Source: Neckera pumila (taxonomy: Eukaryota; Streptophyta; Bryopsida; Hypnales; Neckeraceae). From it: a stretch of 64,000 bases of DNA. Position 1 is the first letter of the stretch. Each line of letters opens with the position of its first letter. The notes below the pieces were generated by a model. That model was not told the DNA's origin, did no database searches, and saw nothing but the letters and a program-made list of their open reading frames with translations. Position numbers and translations under genes: made by a program. Below, one piece after another: positions 1 through 12,958 of the stretch. Location of the stretch: NCBI GenBank assembly GCA_963969595.1, contig OZ018410.1, positions 30,012,913 through 30,076,912 on the forward strand. Reading direction: 5' to 3'.

Positions 1-386
1 CACCAATCACATTTTTTTAATTTTTTTTAATTTTTAGATTTTTTAGATTTTTTTTGGAAAGAGAGGTGACCATTAAAAGAGAAAAAAGAGAAACACATCA
101 GCGAATCACATTGTTGGTTTTAGGCAACCTGAATGGTGGAAATTGACGGCCTCTCAACCTTTGGCCATAACTTAATGTGAAGGTCACATATGAAAATACC
201 CCCAAAGCAAAATCTTGTCAAGTTAATTCGTAAGGGACGAAGTCTACAACTATATAGACAAGCTTGAAAGTCCCTCACTATGATGCCGTACCTTGGTGGC
301 GGTTCCTAGTTTTTATTAGCATTGGCTCACCTGTTTAGAGCATCTGCAATGCAACCAGCTTCGATTTCAAGAGAGTATCATTACAA
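1..386. other. AT-rich intergenic DNA, no gene seen
   Basis: No open frame with recognisable protein character and no RNA gene is seen. Near 337 there is an AGAGCATCTGCAATGCAACC stretch that resembles the ends of common plant MITEs, but no partner end was found. Confidence 0.4.
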
Positions 387-1306
387 TAACCCCTAAAGGA
401 CCAAGGCATTTTTTCTCCCAAAAAACTCTCAAAACTGCAATTTCTAGAGCAAAGAGTAAAAAAAATTGAAAATTGTTTTTTTTGCACATCTAACCGTAGG
501 ATCTTATACATAACTAGTATGAGAATGTGTGGAAAAAATTTCAGAAATTTTTGACTGCACAGATTGCGAGATATCTGCGTTTGAAGTGAAAAAAACAAGT
601 TTTTCAGCACATTGCGGGACTAGATTTTTTGACTTTGAACATTTTTAACTTCATTTTTTTGCACTATAGCGTTTTGAGCTTTAAATCTTTATAGTGGAGA
701 ATTGAGTTGAGAGTCTAGGAAAAAAATAAAATTCAAAAGAACTTAATTTTCATTCTCAAAAAAATTGTTAAGTAGAAGTAGGTACAAGATAGAAGGAAAA
801 TCTAAAGTACTAATATCTTTTAGATGGAATTAAAATGCTTTTAATCCCAATGGTGAGATTAATCTAGCACAAATCCATGTGGAACTATTTTTTTTGAAAA
901 ACTGTTAAAATTGCATTTGAAAATGAATCCTACTAGTTATTTTTTTCAAGAAGATGCTCTAAGTGCCCGAAAAACAAGATTGTCCATAGCTTTCTCATAA
1001 AAATCCAAATGAAATGAATCAAAGCTTTCCAAAGAGACAAAAATATAATCTATATGAAAAATGAAAAGTAAAAACTTAAATTTTTTGCAAAATTTTTCTA
1101 TTGCCCCCTCTCCCCTGTTTTGAGCTTATTTGGGCATAACTTTTGTTCCCGGGCAGCGATTGAAAAAAAAATGATATTCCCACAAAGCTTATCAGTTTTT
1201 CTATCTCCAAAAAAAGTTTCAGAAAATCATGGCAAAAATTCAGCCCGTAGGTACCTACCCAAAATCCCATTTGTCCCCCGAAGGGACAATGGTCTTCTAG
1301 GGGATA
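387..1306 (+). mobile_element. TTAA-element, subfamily A, copy 1
   Basis: The left end reads ATAACCCCTAAAGGACCAAGG and the right end GGTCTTCTAGGGGATAA, an inverted pair with both flanking TTAA sites slightly decayed. The interior has no transposase-like frame. It shares landmarks with the other subfamily A copies in the same order: a GTAGGATCTTATA word, ATGTGTGGAAAAAATTTCAG, a TTAAGTAGAAGTAGGTACA word, CTAATCCCAATGGTGAGATT-like and AATGAATCAAAGCTTTCCA. It is read here as a non-autonomous piggyBac-like MITE; the superfamily is inferred from the TTAA target site shown by a nested copy. Confidence 0.8.
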
Positions 1307-2041
1307 AAGGGGTAATTCTAAAAAAGACTCCCCAATCCAATTGATTTAGCTCTCTCTTTATTCCCAAGCTTGTCATTATCCTTCCCAAACCCGGCAAATT
1401 TGCAAAATATAAAGGGCCCACAAGTTGGCTTGTTGTAGGGCTAGCTGTTATTGTCATACCTTTTCAAGCATTGGTACATGTGCTAATAAATTTGGCCTTC
1501 CTTTGTTTGTATGATAAATCTTATTTTAGAGTAGAATATTTTCCTCTTCTTCTTTTTATAATGCAGAAAGGTTCATTTGAAGTTTGGATTGTTGGCTTTA
1601 CATTGGATCAATTTGTTTTCACAAATTCCTGGCACTCTACGGGCCACATGGAATGCCCCGCCATTTGTTGATACAAGGATTGTTTCCCAAGAGTGCATTA
1701 TGGATGCTCTTACCACTTACCTTTTGGTCTAATCCAATACACTTATAGTTGGTCTCGTGTACTTCTCTCTCCTTGCAATAAAGGTCACCCTATATTTGCT
1801 TTAAAAAAAAATGAAAAAGAAATCCCTCACTGTGTATCCTCCATTTCTTTGCTATTTATGAGTAAAAAATTTTGGTCTTATTTTTGAGAGATAAACAAAC
1901 ATGTCTAATTTTTTGGTAGAAAATTCTAAATTGTCATGAATTCTTTAAGAAAAAAAAAATTCATACTAAATACAAATTGTATTGTAAAAATGTAAAATTT
2001 TAGGAATAGAAGTACATTGTAATGTAAACACTCTAGTCTAA
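1307..2041. other. Intergenic DNA, no gene seen
   Basis: Short open frames exist but none has recognisable domains, splice support or biased composition. No repeat ends were found between the flanking elements. Confidence 0.4.
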
Positions 2042-2329
2042 CATTAGATGGGATTCGGGGGTCTTTGAGGGCTGTGAGTTCCCTTGCATTCTCAGACTGT
2101 AGGAATGCAACTGGCTAATGTGGCATAGCGACTGCCACGTCATTTTCAAAAAAAAAAAAATAATAATGATAAGGTTTTTTTTCTTAAAATAATATTTGAG
2201 AAAAAATTATAAAAAAATTATAAAGAAAAAAAAAATTCTGACAGCCCCGTATTGTTGCTCACTGAATCTAGCCAGGTTAGGGGAACGACCCCGAAAAGGC
2301 CCTCCAAGGCCCTCGAATCCCATCTAATG
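2042..2329. mobile_element. MITE with CATTAGATGGGATTCG ends
   Basis: The left end CATTAGATGGGATTCGGGGG is matched by an inverted right end, CCCTCGAATCCCATCTAATG. The terminal inverted repeat runs about 30 bp with a few mismatches, and the total length is 288 bp. There is no coding capacity. The target-site duplication is not clear, so the superfamily is left open. Confidence 0.75.
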
Positions 2330-2744
2330 AATAAATTTTTGTATCACTCCATATTTAGAAATGTGATAATAGATCTTCAACTTCAAACCTTACTAATTAA
2401 AATGTTTATTTTCAAATTTATAAATAAAGTAGAAACTACTTTTTCACATTTTGTTTTGTTTTTCAAAAACAAATGAAATCCGTCCGAATGTCAAAATAAA
2501 GTCTTAAGAGAAAAAAAATTCAAAGTATTGAAATACACTAGATAGTATGACATTTTCTTTAATAAACTATCCTACTTAAAATATATAAAAAAATAAAAAT
2601 GTCTTGAATCCAACCCAATCATGTAGATATAGCATCATTAAAGTTGCACCTAAAAAATTAGGTGAAAATCATCCATTCTTTGATATGTACAAAGCCTGGT
2701 TGACCATCCAAAGGATACCAAATGTCCTTGGCTTCCTTTCAAGT
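2330..2744. other. Intergenic DNA, no gene seen
   Basis: AT-rich spacer between a MITE and a TTAA-element. Nothing recognisable was found. Confidence 0.4.
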
Positions 2745-3647
2745 TTAACCCCTAAAGTTTCATGACTATGTTTTCACTAAAAATGCTCAAAAGTTGTCAT
2801 TTTTATAACAAATACCAAAATTTTGAAAAAGAACTTCTTTTGACACATGTAACCATAGAACTTCTTGTAGTACACTGGTTTGAAAAATGTGGAAAAAATT
2901 TCAGAAATTTCCACTATGCAAAAAAACCTTTTTTTGTCCCTAGAAAAAATCGGGCAGCTGCACTTCACAAGCTCGTTTTTGTATGAAAAAATGTCCAAAA
3001 TGGTGGTAACTCTTTGGATTCATTACTCAAAGCAAGTTGGCTACATACTTGAAAATTTTCACATCATTTGGAATCATACAACATATAGGAACAAAATAGT
3101 AAGTAGCTAGCAATATAGAATAATTCAAAATACTAAACTGTTAAGAATTTAGTTATCAAATTGAAAAATGCAAATCCCAATGGTTGCAGTATTATATAAA
3201 CAATATACATCCTATGATTTTAGTTTTTACAAAAAATATTGAAAATTGAAAAAGACATGGGACTTTTAAAGTTTATTTTAGAATAGAGAATCTATAACTG
3301 TCCACAAACAAAAAATCCTTATAATTTTTGACTCATTGATCAAAATGGAATCATTCAAAGCTTTCCACGTATATGTAACTCTAGAAAACCAATTTCAAAT
3401 TTTTGTTTTGGAAAAAAGTGAATTTTTTTATCTGCCCGGACTGCCTAGTTACAAATAAATGTAACATATTAGGCCATAAATTTTGACTTATATTTCCAAA
3501 TGTCATGAAGTTTAGTGCATATGAAATATACTCCTCATCCCCACCTCCTATTAAAATTTGAGCTAAAAACATGAAATCTTCAGCCACACGTACTTGCCTA
3601 AAATTTCTATGTAGCCAAAAAACGCATGTTGGTCCTTTAGGGGTTAA
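2745..3647 (+). mobile_element. TTAA-element, subfamily B, copy 1
   Basis: Bounded by TTAACCCCTAAAG and CCTTTAGGGGTTAA. The left subterminal part reads GTTTCATGACTATGTTTTCA and differs from subfamily A, but the interior keeps the same order of landmarks, including the GGGCAGCTGCACTTCACAAG word typical of B copies. No transposase frame is present. Confidence 0.85.
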
Positions 3648-3794
3648 AGTTGAGTTTTATACTATTTGAATGTGTCATGTACTTTTAGGTGATAGTCACT
3701 TAATCTGTCAAACTTATTTATGTATATATACAGAGAGAGTCAATTTTTTTTTGTTGGAAATTGATTACTTTAAACCTTAAGGTAGTGTTAATTT

Positions 3795-4684
3795 TTAACC
3801 TCTAAAAGCCCAAGTGTCCCTGGGAGGGTTTTTTGGTACTTTGGGCAAGCTCATGTGACCTCAATTTTTCATATGATTTTCTGAAATTTTTTTGGGAGAT
3901 AGGAAATCACATTAGCTTTGCGGGAAGATAAATTTCATCAAATTCCGACTTATCCTCCAAAAGTTATGAGCATTTGAAAATTAATTTCAGTTCGGGAATC
4001 TGCTGCCCCTCAAGAATCTGACTTTGACTCCCATGGGGGCAGCAGAGGTGGCAAGAGAGGAGAGGTGGCAAGAGGTGGCAAGAGAGGCTATTGTTGTGCC
4101 TATTGGGAGGTCACATAAGGCTTTAGAAGCTTGTAGATGTTAGAGATTTTGACATTTTTCAAATTTTTTTTTCCTACTTCTAAAATACAAGTGCATCTTT
4201 CAATCCACCATTCAGATTCATTAGATCAAAAAATGTGTGATGGGATTTCTTTTTTGAAAATGGCCTATTGAATTGTCATTTCTTGGGACATAGTGGCAAA
4301 TTTTAATTTTTTTGAATATCGGGATTGTCTTGGATTGCCTTAAAAATTGGTATGCACATGCCTAATATGTTTCCCCATAAGAAAAAATTATAAATTGGAG
4401 GTCTGTAGTAGAAAAAACTTCAGAAAATGGCGGTCAAAGGCATCTGAAATTTTCAGGCACAGTGGAAAGAAAAAAAAAAAGAGACTTTGAATGCAAATAT
4501 CTCCCAATCTATACGGTCAAACCTCACAAAATTTTTACCACATGTTCTCACACAAGTCAACTACAAGATCCAACGGTTACATTCCCAAAAAATCAATTTT
4601 TCAAACTTTTTTGATGAATGCTCTAGAAATGGCAGTTTTGGGTGTTTTTTGAGGTAGAAAAGGCCTTGGGCTCTTAGGGGTTAA
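3795..4684 (-). mobile_element. TTAA-element, subfamily A, copy 2 (inverted)
   Basis: Begins TTAACCTCTAAAAGCCCAAG and ends GGGCTCTTAGGGGTTAA, so it lies inverted relative to copy 1. It is diverged and contains a short local tandem of AGAGGTGGCAAG-type units near 4045-4085. Confidence 0.75.
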
Positions 4685-4778
4685 ACTAGGAAGATAAATT
4701 ATAAAGTTCACTTGAGAAAAATATTTTAGTAATGACTTCTATAAAATAGTTGTAAACAGTGATTTATACATCATGTGC

Positions 4779-5324
4779 TTAACCCCTAAAGGACCATGAC
4801 TGTAGATTTTGAACAATGAATGGACGGAAACACATCCTAAACTCATCCTTCAACATTGTTTGAAGATTCTTATATTAATTTTTTAACATTTGCACAATTC
4901 AGATTATGAAGATTTTGCTTTGCAAATATTCCATAATTCAAAAGGTATTGGGAGGTATAGCCTCAATAAATAACTTTTTCAATTCAAAAAATGAAAAAAT
5001 GACTTGAATCAAAAAATCAAATAAGAATCTTCAAAAATCACTATAATTAGAACTCAATATTTTGAACTTATAGGAAAAAAATTCTTTTTAAAATCATAAA
5101 TATTCAATCTACAATTGATTTTAGAAGGAATTTCCAATTTCAGGCTTCAAATTTATTGAAAAATATCGGCAGGTATTTTTGTTCATTGAACCTTATGGAT
5201 GTGATCTATGAATAGCATCTTATTATTTGAGAGTCATCATTAAAATATTATTTTAAGTTGCATTTTATAATAGATCTTCACAATTTTGGAAATTTGGACA
5301 CCCCTCCGGTCCTTTAGGGGTTAA
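4779..5324 (+). mobile_element. Short TTAA-element, 546 bp
   Basis: Bounded by TTAACCCCTAAAGGACC and GGTCCTTTAGGGGTTAA, an exact inverted terminal pair. The AT-rich interior does not match subfamilies A or B well, so it is either a separate subfamily or an internally rearranged copy. Confidence 0.75.
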
Positions 5325-6640
5325 AGTTTAATTTACCTTGCCCTTATAGATAAATTCAAAATTTCTTCAAATATTGATTGAAGTTTGAATATTAGTGATT
5401 TTCTATCATTTTTCTACGACTTTGAAATGCAAACTACTTTTTTCCTAAAGTTATAGTATATATTTCTTATTTCTTGTAATCAATTTTGAAGGGACAAATT
5501 TTGAAATGAGACAGTCAATTTAATCAAGAAGTCTTGACTTGTGCTCTATGATCTATAAAATATTTGCGAATAAAATTTTGAAGATTCATGATGTATACAA
5601 GTTAACTCGTAAATGAACATGGATGTTTTCCAAGAGAAATTGTCGAAATTGTCATTATTTAGTGCATAGACCAAATTGAAATTAAATTTTTTTTTTTAAC
5701 TTCAACCAATCAAATGTGCACCAAACTATTACTCCAAAGTATATAAATGTGCAAAAGAAATTTCATCCCATTTGATTGAATTGATTGAAAGATTATAACA
5801 TTTAACTCCTAAAGGTCAATTGTCCGTTAAATGGGATGAATGTTTGGGTTAAGTTCCTACAAAGATAATTTTGAATAAATATTTCTCCAAATTGGACAAT
5901 TCACATACCACTGGAAAACGTTGAGATTTATATGATTCTGGACGTAATGCGTGGAGCATCATCACACCTTCAAGATGCACACTTTCCACGCTTACGTGAT
6001 TGGCAACTTTGTTTACATTAGATAATTGCCACTATAAAATCATTTCCAATTGAGTCATCTATTATATTATATGCACAGTGTCACAATCCTTTGCAATATT
6101 TTATGGATGGTCCTGTCTTCATCTTGACATATTTTCATCCAAACTTTGGCATCACTTTTGAGTTTATCATTCAATTCTTATAAATCAAAGAACATACGTA
6201 GTAAGGTAGGAGGCTCAAAAATGGAGCATCTAAGAACTGGTCCGCCTTTTTCATGTATTTCCTTGGATGGGAATATTTTTAGCTCATTTTTCAGACAAAG
6301 AGAAATTGATGAGGAATCTAATCCAAGTGGTTTTGTATTTTTCCGAGCCTTTTAGAATTACTTATGAATTTTCAATCGAGTTGGATTGTAGGTCTCTATT
6401 TGTGAGCCTACGTCTTTCATAAACGGTTCACTTGCAATTCTAAATAAAAAAGGGGAAAGCAAAGAGAACGATTGGCTCTGGCAATTAATAAATCTTTTTT
6501 CCTTCATTCACTCAATGACTATACTGGTCAATTTCATAACCAACTCATGTCCATTTCAAAGCCATTTATAGGGTCCCTTCTTGTAGCGTAAGATTTTTCG
6601 GGAAACAAAATCCAAAGAATCCCCTAGTGGTGGTTCTTTG
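5325..6640. other. Intergenic DNA with solo repeat ends
   Basis: A solo TTAACTCCTAAAGGTCAATTG end lies at about 5802 without a partner. A fragment starting AAGGTAGGAGGCTC at about 6202 matches the left part of the AAGGTAG MITE family seen complete at 8764 and 34686. No gene was recognised. Confidence 0.45.
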
Positions 6641-8520
6641 TATGGGTAAAAGTCAAATAGTCTATTGTTTTGTATCTAAGGTCACTTTTACGTAGAATAT
6701 TCACTCCATTTCTGTAATTAAATAATAACTTTTTATCTAAATAATTTATTAAAGGATAGGTATACTTTCTGTCTTAGCCTATACTAGTATCCATCCATTA
6801 CTCATGGATGCAGACTCACGACATGTTGTCTCAGTCCTGTACTAGAGTTCTAATGTCAAATAATCTGGGCATGTCAAATAGTCATGGCTCCTATTCTATC
6901 GACTTAATTAAGCCCACAATATATAGATATAATTGCATACATACATCCATTGGCCGTCTCTTTAATTACCATAAGAATTTTAGTTTATGTCAATTGGTCC
7001 AATCACTATTTAATTAGCCTAATTGCTACTTATGCAGGGATGCAAATATCACAATCAGTAATGTCAATTTGTCTCTGTATGCAAAGTATGCAAGAATTTA
7101 ATTAATCCTTCCTTTAATTACGTTCTAGTCAAATAGTCACACTAGCTTTCTTTCTCCACGCTCCACAGCAAGTCATTTAGACCAAGTCCCACAGTTGCAC
7201 ATTTACAAGGTAAACAACTTCACTCACACAATCTGTTGATCTACAATGCTGATCTCATGCTAATGCTACCTAACTTCATTCAAATGGTCAATTTGTCTTA
7301 CTAATCTAAATAGTAACTATTCTAAACGGCTTCTACTAATAGTCAATTTGTCTCATTCACAACATGAATCACATCGACAATTAGACACAACTACCAAGAT
7401 CTTATTCATTAACTAAGATTCTACCTACTATCCTCACAGGCTAATGGTTTGCATCATTAACTCCAACCAAAGTCGATTAGTCTCACAACTAAGGTTAACC
7501 TCAATTACAAACTGAGTTTATAATTCTAAACATCATCACAGCCAATTGGACTACAACGATAATTACATACAGCACAGACAATTAGACAATTTTCTAATAA
7601 CCTACAACTGGTGCTTCGTCAATTAACCCAGTTTTAGAATAGTAAAGTCTAGTTAATTTAAACAAACATTATCCTTTGTACTTCTTGGACTAATAGACCA
7701 AGAAAACACAGAGGAACTCATCACAGCAGATTAACAACATAATTTGAACTTATATCACTTAATCAAGCATTATACTTTTTGGCTATTAGACTCAAGAACA
7801 TACATCAAGAACTTAAACAATCCCTGGTTACTTAAATAACATCACAGCTATAGTCTATTCGACTTTCAAAATATGTTGCTTACTCTTAACCGAGACAAGA
7901 AGCTTCTACGACTAAATCGGTATAGTCGAATTGACATATCAGTGCAATAACAAACATGCATACATTGTAACACTAACTATTAGATCAAACCTCTAAAATA
8001 AGCATCACCAGTCACTAGCTAATTGACCTACTCACAACAATCAGCCACTCTCTGGCAAATCTCTTCCAACTAAATTATAAACTTCAAGCTTCACACAAAT
8101 AGAACAAGACAACTTGACAAATACACAGTTCACAATCAAGAGACAGACACCAAAGAAGAATAACAAAACCAATCCCTGGTTACTCCCAAACAAGACGAAG
8201 CCAATCACTGGCTACACAAAATTACGCAAACACCAATTAGACAAAATAGACGATTGTATTGAAGACATACACGAGTACAAAATAGGCATGCAATCATTGC
8301 AAAACGCCGAGAGAGAGAGAAAGAGAACAAGTTGATTAGTCCTTAAACTTCTTGGCTGTAACCAACTGGAGGTTAAATTGCTAGTCTATTTGTCTTAACT
8401 GCTTTGGTTCCTAACTTCCTTAACTGGCTAACTAATGGTTTTTTCTACATTCACATGGCTATTTGTCTCATTTCACACTATACTTCAACTTCCTACTAAC
8501 TCAACTAGACCATTAGTCAT
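6641..8520. repeat. Cluster of a degenerate GTC-N5-GTC/GAC word
   Basis: An 11-base word of the form GTCAAATAGTC, GTCAATTTGTC or GACAATTAGAC recurs at about 6652, 6855, 6873, 6989, 7073, 7128, 7287, 7342, 7376, 7472, 7541, 7577, 7853, 7925, 8232 and 8384, on both strands and with irregular spacing. This is denser than expected and the surrounding DNA shows no other repeat structure. It could be the subterminal region of a large DNA transposon or a decayed satellite. No gene was recognised in the interval. Confidence 0.45.
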
Positions 8521-8763
8521 TTACTTTCAAAAAGCTTCAAAATTTCCCGAAAAGTTGATCCACAATTCTTAATGCCCACTCAGTTTTACAGCCTCCTACC
8601 TTACCATGTTTTCTTCTACAAGAAGCAAATATTACAACAATTATGCTTCTAGTTTTATAAAGTAAATTGAGGTTTAATGAATCCCAAGTTTGATTTTTTG
8701 ACATATGAACCCCAAATTTGAAACCAGACAATCTCATGGACTGTGAGTCTGTAAGTTTAACGT

Positions 8764-9074
8764 TAAGTTAGGAGGTTCTAAAAGCGAGCGGGCTCTAAAA
8801 TGGACCACCTCTTTAAATGTACACTATTTGTACATGTTTCTTTTTCATAGCCTTCAGCAATGTATAGACAATGTACATTTCAGAAGGTGGTCCATTTTAG
8901 AGCCCTATGCCATTTCAACTTCAAATTTTTTTAACTAATTCCACAAAGCTCCAAAAAATGTGAAATGACTTAGGTTAGATGTCAATTCCACTTGTCTTTC
9001 AAGGAAAGTTTACTGAAAAAATAATTCAAGATGTTTCACACCTGAGATGGTCCATTTATGGACCTCCTACCTTA
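8764..9074. mobile_element. AAGGTAG-family MITE, copy 1
   Basis: The left end TAAGTTAGGAGGTTC pairs with the right end GGACCTCCTACCTTA. A second, perfect 21-bp inverted repeat sits inside at 8790-8810 and 8885-8905. The length of 311 bp is close to the relative at 34686-35001. Confidence 0.65.
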
Positions 9075-9353
9075 GGTGTGATGAATCCTTCGCCCACTAA
9101 GTTTTAATTGTGTCCTGGCTCACAAATTTCTTATTAATTCCATTCATCCAGAATCCAGGTTTACCTATTTGTAAACATAATAAGGTAGAGCCACCCATTC
9201 CTGACGAATGATCCATTCCCAACCTATAGATGCATGTATTTTTTACCAAGTTTAGAATGTTTTTTTTTCCTTTTCAAGATTTAAAACTAATAATACATGA
9301 CACATGTCCCAAGTTGTGAGAAAGAAAGTAGGAAATAATGATTAGGAAAAAAG

Positions 9354-10277
9354 TTAACCTCTAAAGGACCAAGGCCTTTTTTTTGCCAAAAAACTCTCAA
9401 AACTGCCATTTCTAGAGCAAAGAGTAAAAAAATGTGAAAAATGTTTTTTTTGCACATCTAACCGTAGGATCTTATAGCTAACTAGAATGAAAATGTGTGG
9501 AAAAAATTTCAGAAATATTGAACGCACAAATTGCAAGATATCTGCGTTTAGAGTGGAAAAAACAAGATTTTCAACACATTGCGAGACCAGATTTTTTGAC
9601 TTTAAACATTTTTAACTTAAATTTTTTGCACTACAGCATTTTGAGCTTTAAATCTTTATAGTGGAGAATTGAGTTGAGAGTCTAGGAAAAAAAAATCAAA
9701 AAAACTTAATTATCATTCTTTAAAAAATTGTTAAGTAGAAGTAGGTACAAGATAGAAGGAAAATCTAAAATATTCATATATTTTTGATGGAATTGAAATA
9801 CACTAATCCCAATGGTGAGATTGTTCTAGCAAGCAAACTAAACTATCACAAAAAAAAAGAATTGAAAAATTACAAAAATTGCATTCCGAAATGAATCCTA
9901 CAAGTTCTTTTTTTCAAGAAGATGCTCTAACTGCCCGAAAAACAAGAATGTCCATAACTTCCTCATAGCAAATCTAATTGAAATGAATCAAAGCTTTCCA
10001 GATAGACAAAAATATAATCTATGAGAAAAAAAATATTGAAAAAAAAAATTCAAAATTCTGCAAATTTTTTTTGCTACCCTCCCTCCCCACGCATTCCAAG
10101 AAATGGCATAACTTCTCACTCGAAGTTCCAATTTAAATTTATTTTTCCGCCACATACTTCTCTCAATTCTTCACCTTCTCTAAAAGTTTCAAAGAATCAC
10201 AACAAAATTTCAGCTCGTAGGTACCTGCCCTAAAATGCATTTGTCCCCCGAAGGGACAATGGTCCTTTAGGGGTTAA
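9354..10277 (+). mobile_element. TTAA-element, subfamily A, copy 3
   Basis: Bounded by TTAACCTCTAAAGGACC and GGTCCTTTAGGGGTTAA. It is collinear with copy 1 over its whole length and has no transposase frame. Confidence 0.85.
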
Positions 10278-10934
10278 TTGAATGATCAAAATTGGCAAAA
10301 TCTAGAGGTTGGCCATTGGTGTCGAGTACTTTTTGCCTTCCAAAATTCATAGTAATTTCAGTTTAAGCGATAAAATTACCAAATTTTTTGCAAGCCTTGT
10401 CATTTCTATCAAATATTTGTTTTGCCTTCACTACTCCAGATCATGTTGAAATTCCTTATTCGGTCGGTTATGGGTGGCTCTACCTTAACTTAGTTCTGCC
10501 TTGTTTAACTTTTAAGTTATCATATACTGGGCTCGATCACATTCCCCAAATCGCTGTCGTGCCTCATGCAAACGTTGACAGCTGTCCCCAAACTAGTCTG
10601 TAAATAGTATTTGGCAACTTTCTGTTTCGCAACTTTGGCGGGGCTTGTCCTCCATGTCTTGCACCTACTTGGACAACCCTACTACTGGACTGACGTCACG
10701 GCCTACTGTTCTTGTCATTTTTACTTCTTAGTTTGTCTAAGAAAAACACGCGGGAAGGTGGACGGACGAAACTGGAGTGGGGCAGAACTGAACTTGAATC
10801 GTCCATTGTTTTCATCCATCTATGATTAGTACCCTCCAGGTAAATTAGTTGTCAAGGTTAAAAGTCCAAAAATTAGTTGTCAAGTTGTCAATTAGAGTTA
10901 ATCATAAAGTTCTCCCCAAGGGTGTGAGAGGAAT
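10278..10934. other. Intergenic DNA, less AT-rich, no gene recognised
   Basis: Two short plus-strand frames (about 10388-10603 and 10611-10829) occur here. Neither resembles a known domain and no consistent splice sites join them, so no gene is called. Confidence 0.35.
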
Positions 10935-12784
10935 TTAACCCCTAAAAGCCCATTATCCCTTTGAAAGACGACTGGGATTTTGGGCAAGTACTTACGGATT
11001 GAATTTTTGTCATGATTTTCCGAAACTTTTGTGAAGATAGAAAAACTATTGAGCTTTGTGGGAGTATAATTTTTCTTTCAATCGGTGCATGGGAAAAAAA
11101 GTTATGCCAAAATAAGCTCAAAACTATGTTTGGGGGGTGGGAACAAAAATTGTGATTTTTATTTTTATTCTTTTTATTCTTTTTAACCGCTAAAGGACCA
11201 AGGCCTTTTTTTTGCCAAAAAACTCTCAAAATTGCCATTTCTAGAGCAAAGAGTAAAAAATATTGAAAATTGTTTTTTTTGCACATCTAATCGTAGGATC
11301 TTATACCTAACTAGTATGAGAATGTGTGGAAAAAATTTCAGAATTTTTGACCACACAGATTGCGAGATATCTGCGTTTGAAGTGAAAAAACAAGTTTTTC
11401 AGCACATTGCGGGACTAGATTTTGACTTTGAACATTTTTAACTTAATTTTTTTGCACTACAGAGTTTTGAGTTTTAAATATTTCTAATGGAGAATTGAGT
11501 TGAGAGTCTAGGGAGAGAAAAGAAACTCAAAAGAACTTAATTTTCATTCTCAAAAAAATTGTTAAGTAGAAGTAGGTACAAGATAGAAGGAAAATCTAAA
11601 ATATTGATATCTTTTAGATGGAATTAAAATGCACTAATCCCAAAGGTGAGATTGTTCTAGCACAAAAACTAAACCATGTAGAACTATTTTTTTTGGAAAA
11701 TTGTTAAAATTGCATTCCAAAATGAATCCTACAAGTTATTTTTTTCAAAAAGATGCTCTAAGTGCCCAAAAAACAAGATTGTCCATAACTTTCTCATAAA
11801 AAATCCAAATGAAATGAATCAAAGCTTTCCAAATAGACAAAAATATAATCTATAAGAAAAAAAATTATAAACAAAATATTAAATTTTTTGCAAATTTGTT
11901 TTGCTGCCCCCCCTCCCCTGTTTTGAGCTTATTTGGGCATAATTTTTGTTCCGGGGCACTGATTGAAAAAAAATTATATTCCCACAAAGCTTATCAGTTT
12001 TTCTATCTCCCAAAAAAGTCTCAAAAAATCTTGACATAAATTTAGCCCGTAGGTACCTGCCCAAAATCCCATTTGTCCCCTGAAGGGACAATGGTCCTTT
12101 GAGGGGTTAACTTATAGATTATATTTTTGTCTACTTGGAAAGCTTTGATTTATTTTATTTGGATTTGTTATGAGAAAGTTATGGACGATCTTGTTTTTTG
12201 AGCACTTAGAGCATCTTCCTAAACAAAATAACTTGTAGGATTCATTTCCAAATGCAATTTTTACAATTCTTCAAAAGAAAAATTTCCACAAGGTTTAGTC
12301 TTTTTGCTAGAAAAATCTCTCCATTGGGATTAGTATTTTTTAATTCCCTATAAAAGATATTAATATTTTAGATTTTACTTCTATCTTGTACCTACTTCTA
12401 TTTAACAATTTTCTTAATAATGAAAATTAAGTTTTTTTAATATTTTTTTCCTAGACTCTCAACTCCATTCTCCACGATAAATTTTCAAAGCTCAAAACTC
12501 TGTAGTGCAAAACTTTTAAGTTAAAAATGTTCAAAGTCATAAAATCTAGTCCCACAATGTGCTGAAAAACTTGTTTTTTTCATTTTAAACACAAATATCT
12601 TGCAATCTGTGCAGTCCAAAATTTCGAAATTTTTTCTACACATTTTCATACTAGTTAATTGTAAGATTCTATGGTTAAATGTGCAAAACAACATTTTTAA
12701 AATTTTTTTTACAATTTTGCTATAGAAATGGCAGTTTTGAGTGTTTTTTGGCAAAAAACAGGCCTTGGGCTTATAGGGATTTAC
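10935..12784 (-). mobile_element. TTAA-element, subfamily A, copy 4 (inverted, interrupted)
   Basis: The left part 10935-11182 and right part 12111-12784 together make one inverted copy of about 922 bp, split by the insertion at 11183-12110. Its right TTAA has decayed to TTTA. The two parts align to the continuous sequence of other copies with nothing missing except the site now carrying TTAA. Confidence 0.85.
11183..12110 (+). mobile_element. TTAA-element, subfamily A, copy 5 (nested)
   Basis: Begins TTAACCGCTAAAGGACC and ends GGTCCTTTGAGGGGTTAA and lies inside copy 4. It is complete and collinear with copies 1 and 3, so it moved after copy 4 was already in place. Confidence 0.85.
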
Positions 12785-12958
12785 TAAGAATAGTACAAAA
12801 GAACACAACACCAAACTTCATTAGACCCGAGTAATTTTGGTACTTCCTAGAATTTTGTCCTATGTTTTTCTCAAACTTTGGCTTATGGGCCCTCATTTCA
12901 CATACTTTATAATTAATTCCTATGTAATAGTCTCTTTTAATTTGAACATTTAGAAATG

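Noticed and set aside
10388..10829. Two adjacent plus-strand frames in a less AT-rich patch
   Set aside because: No family resemblance and no consistent splice junction could be found.
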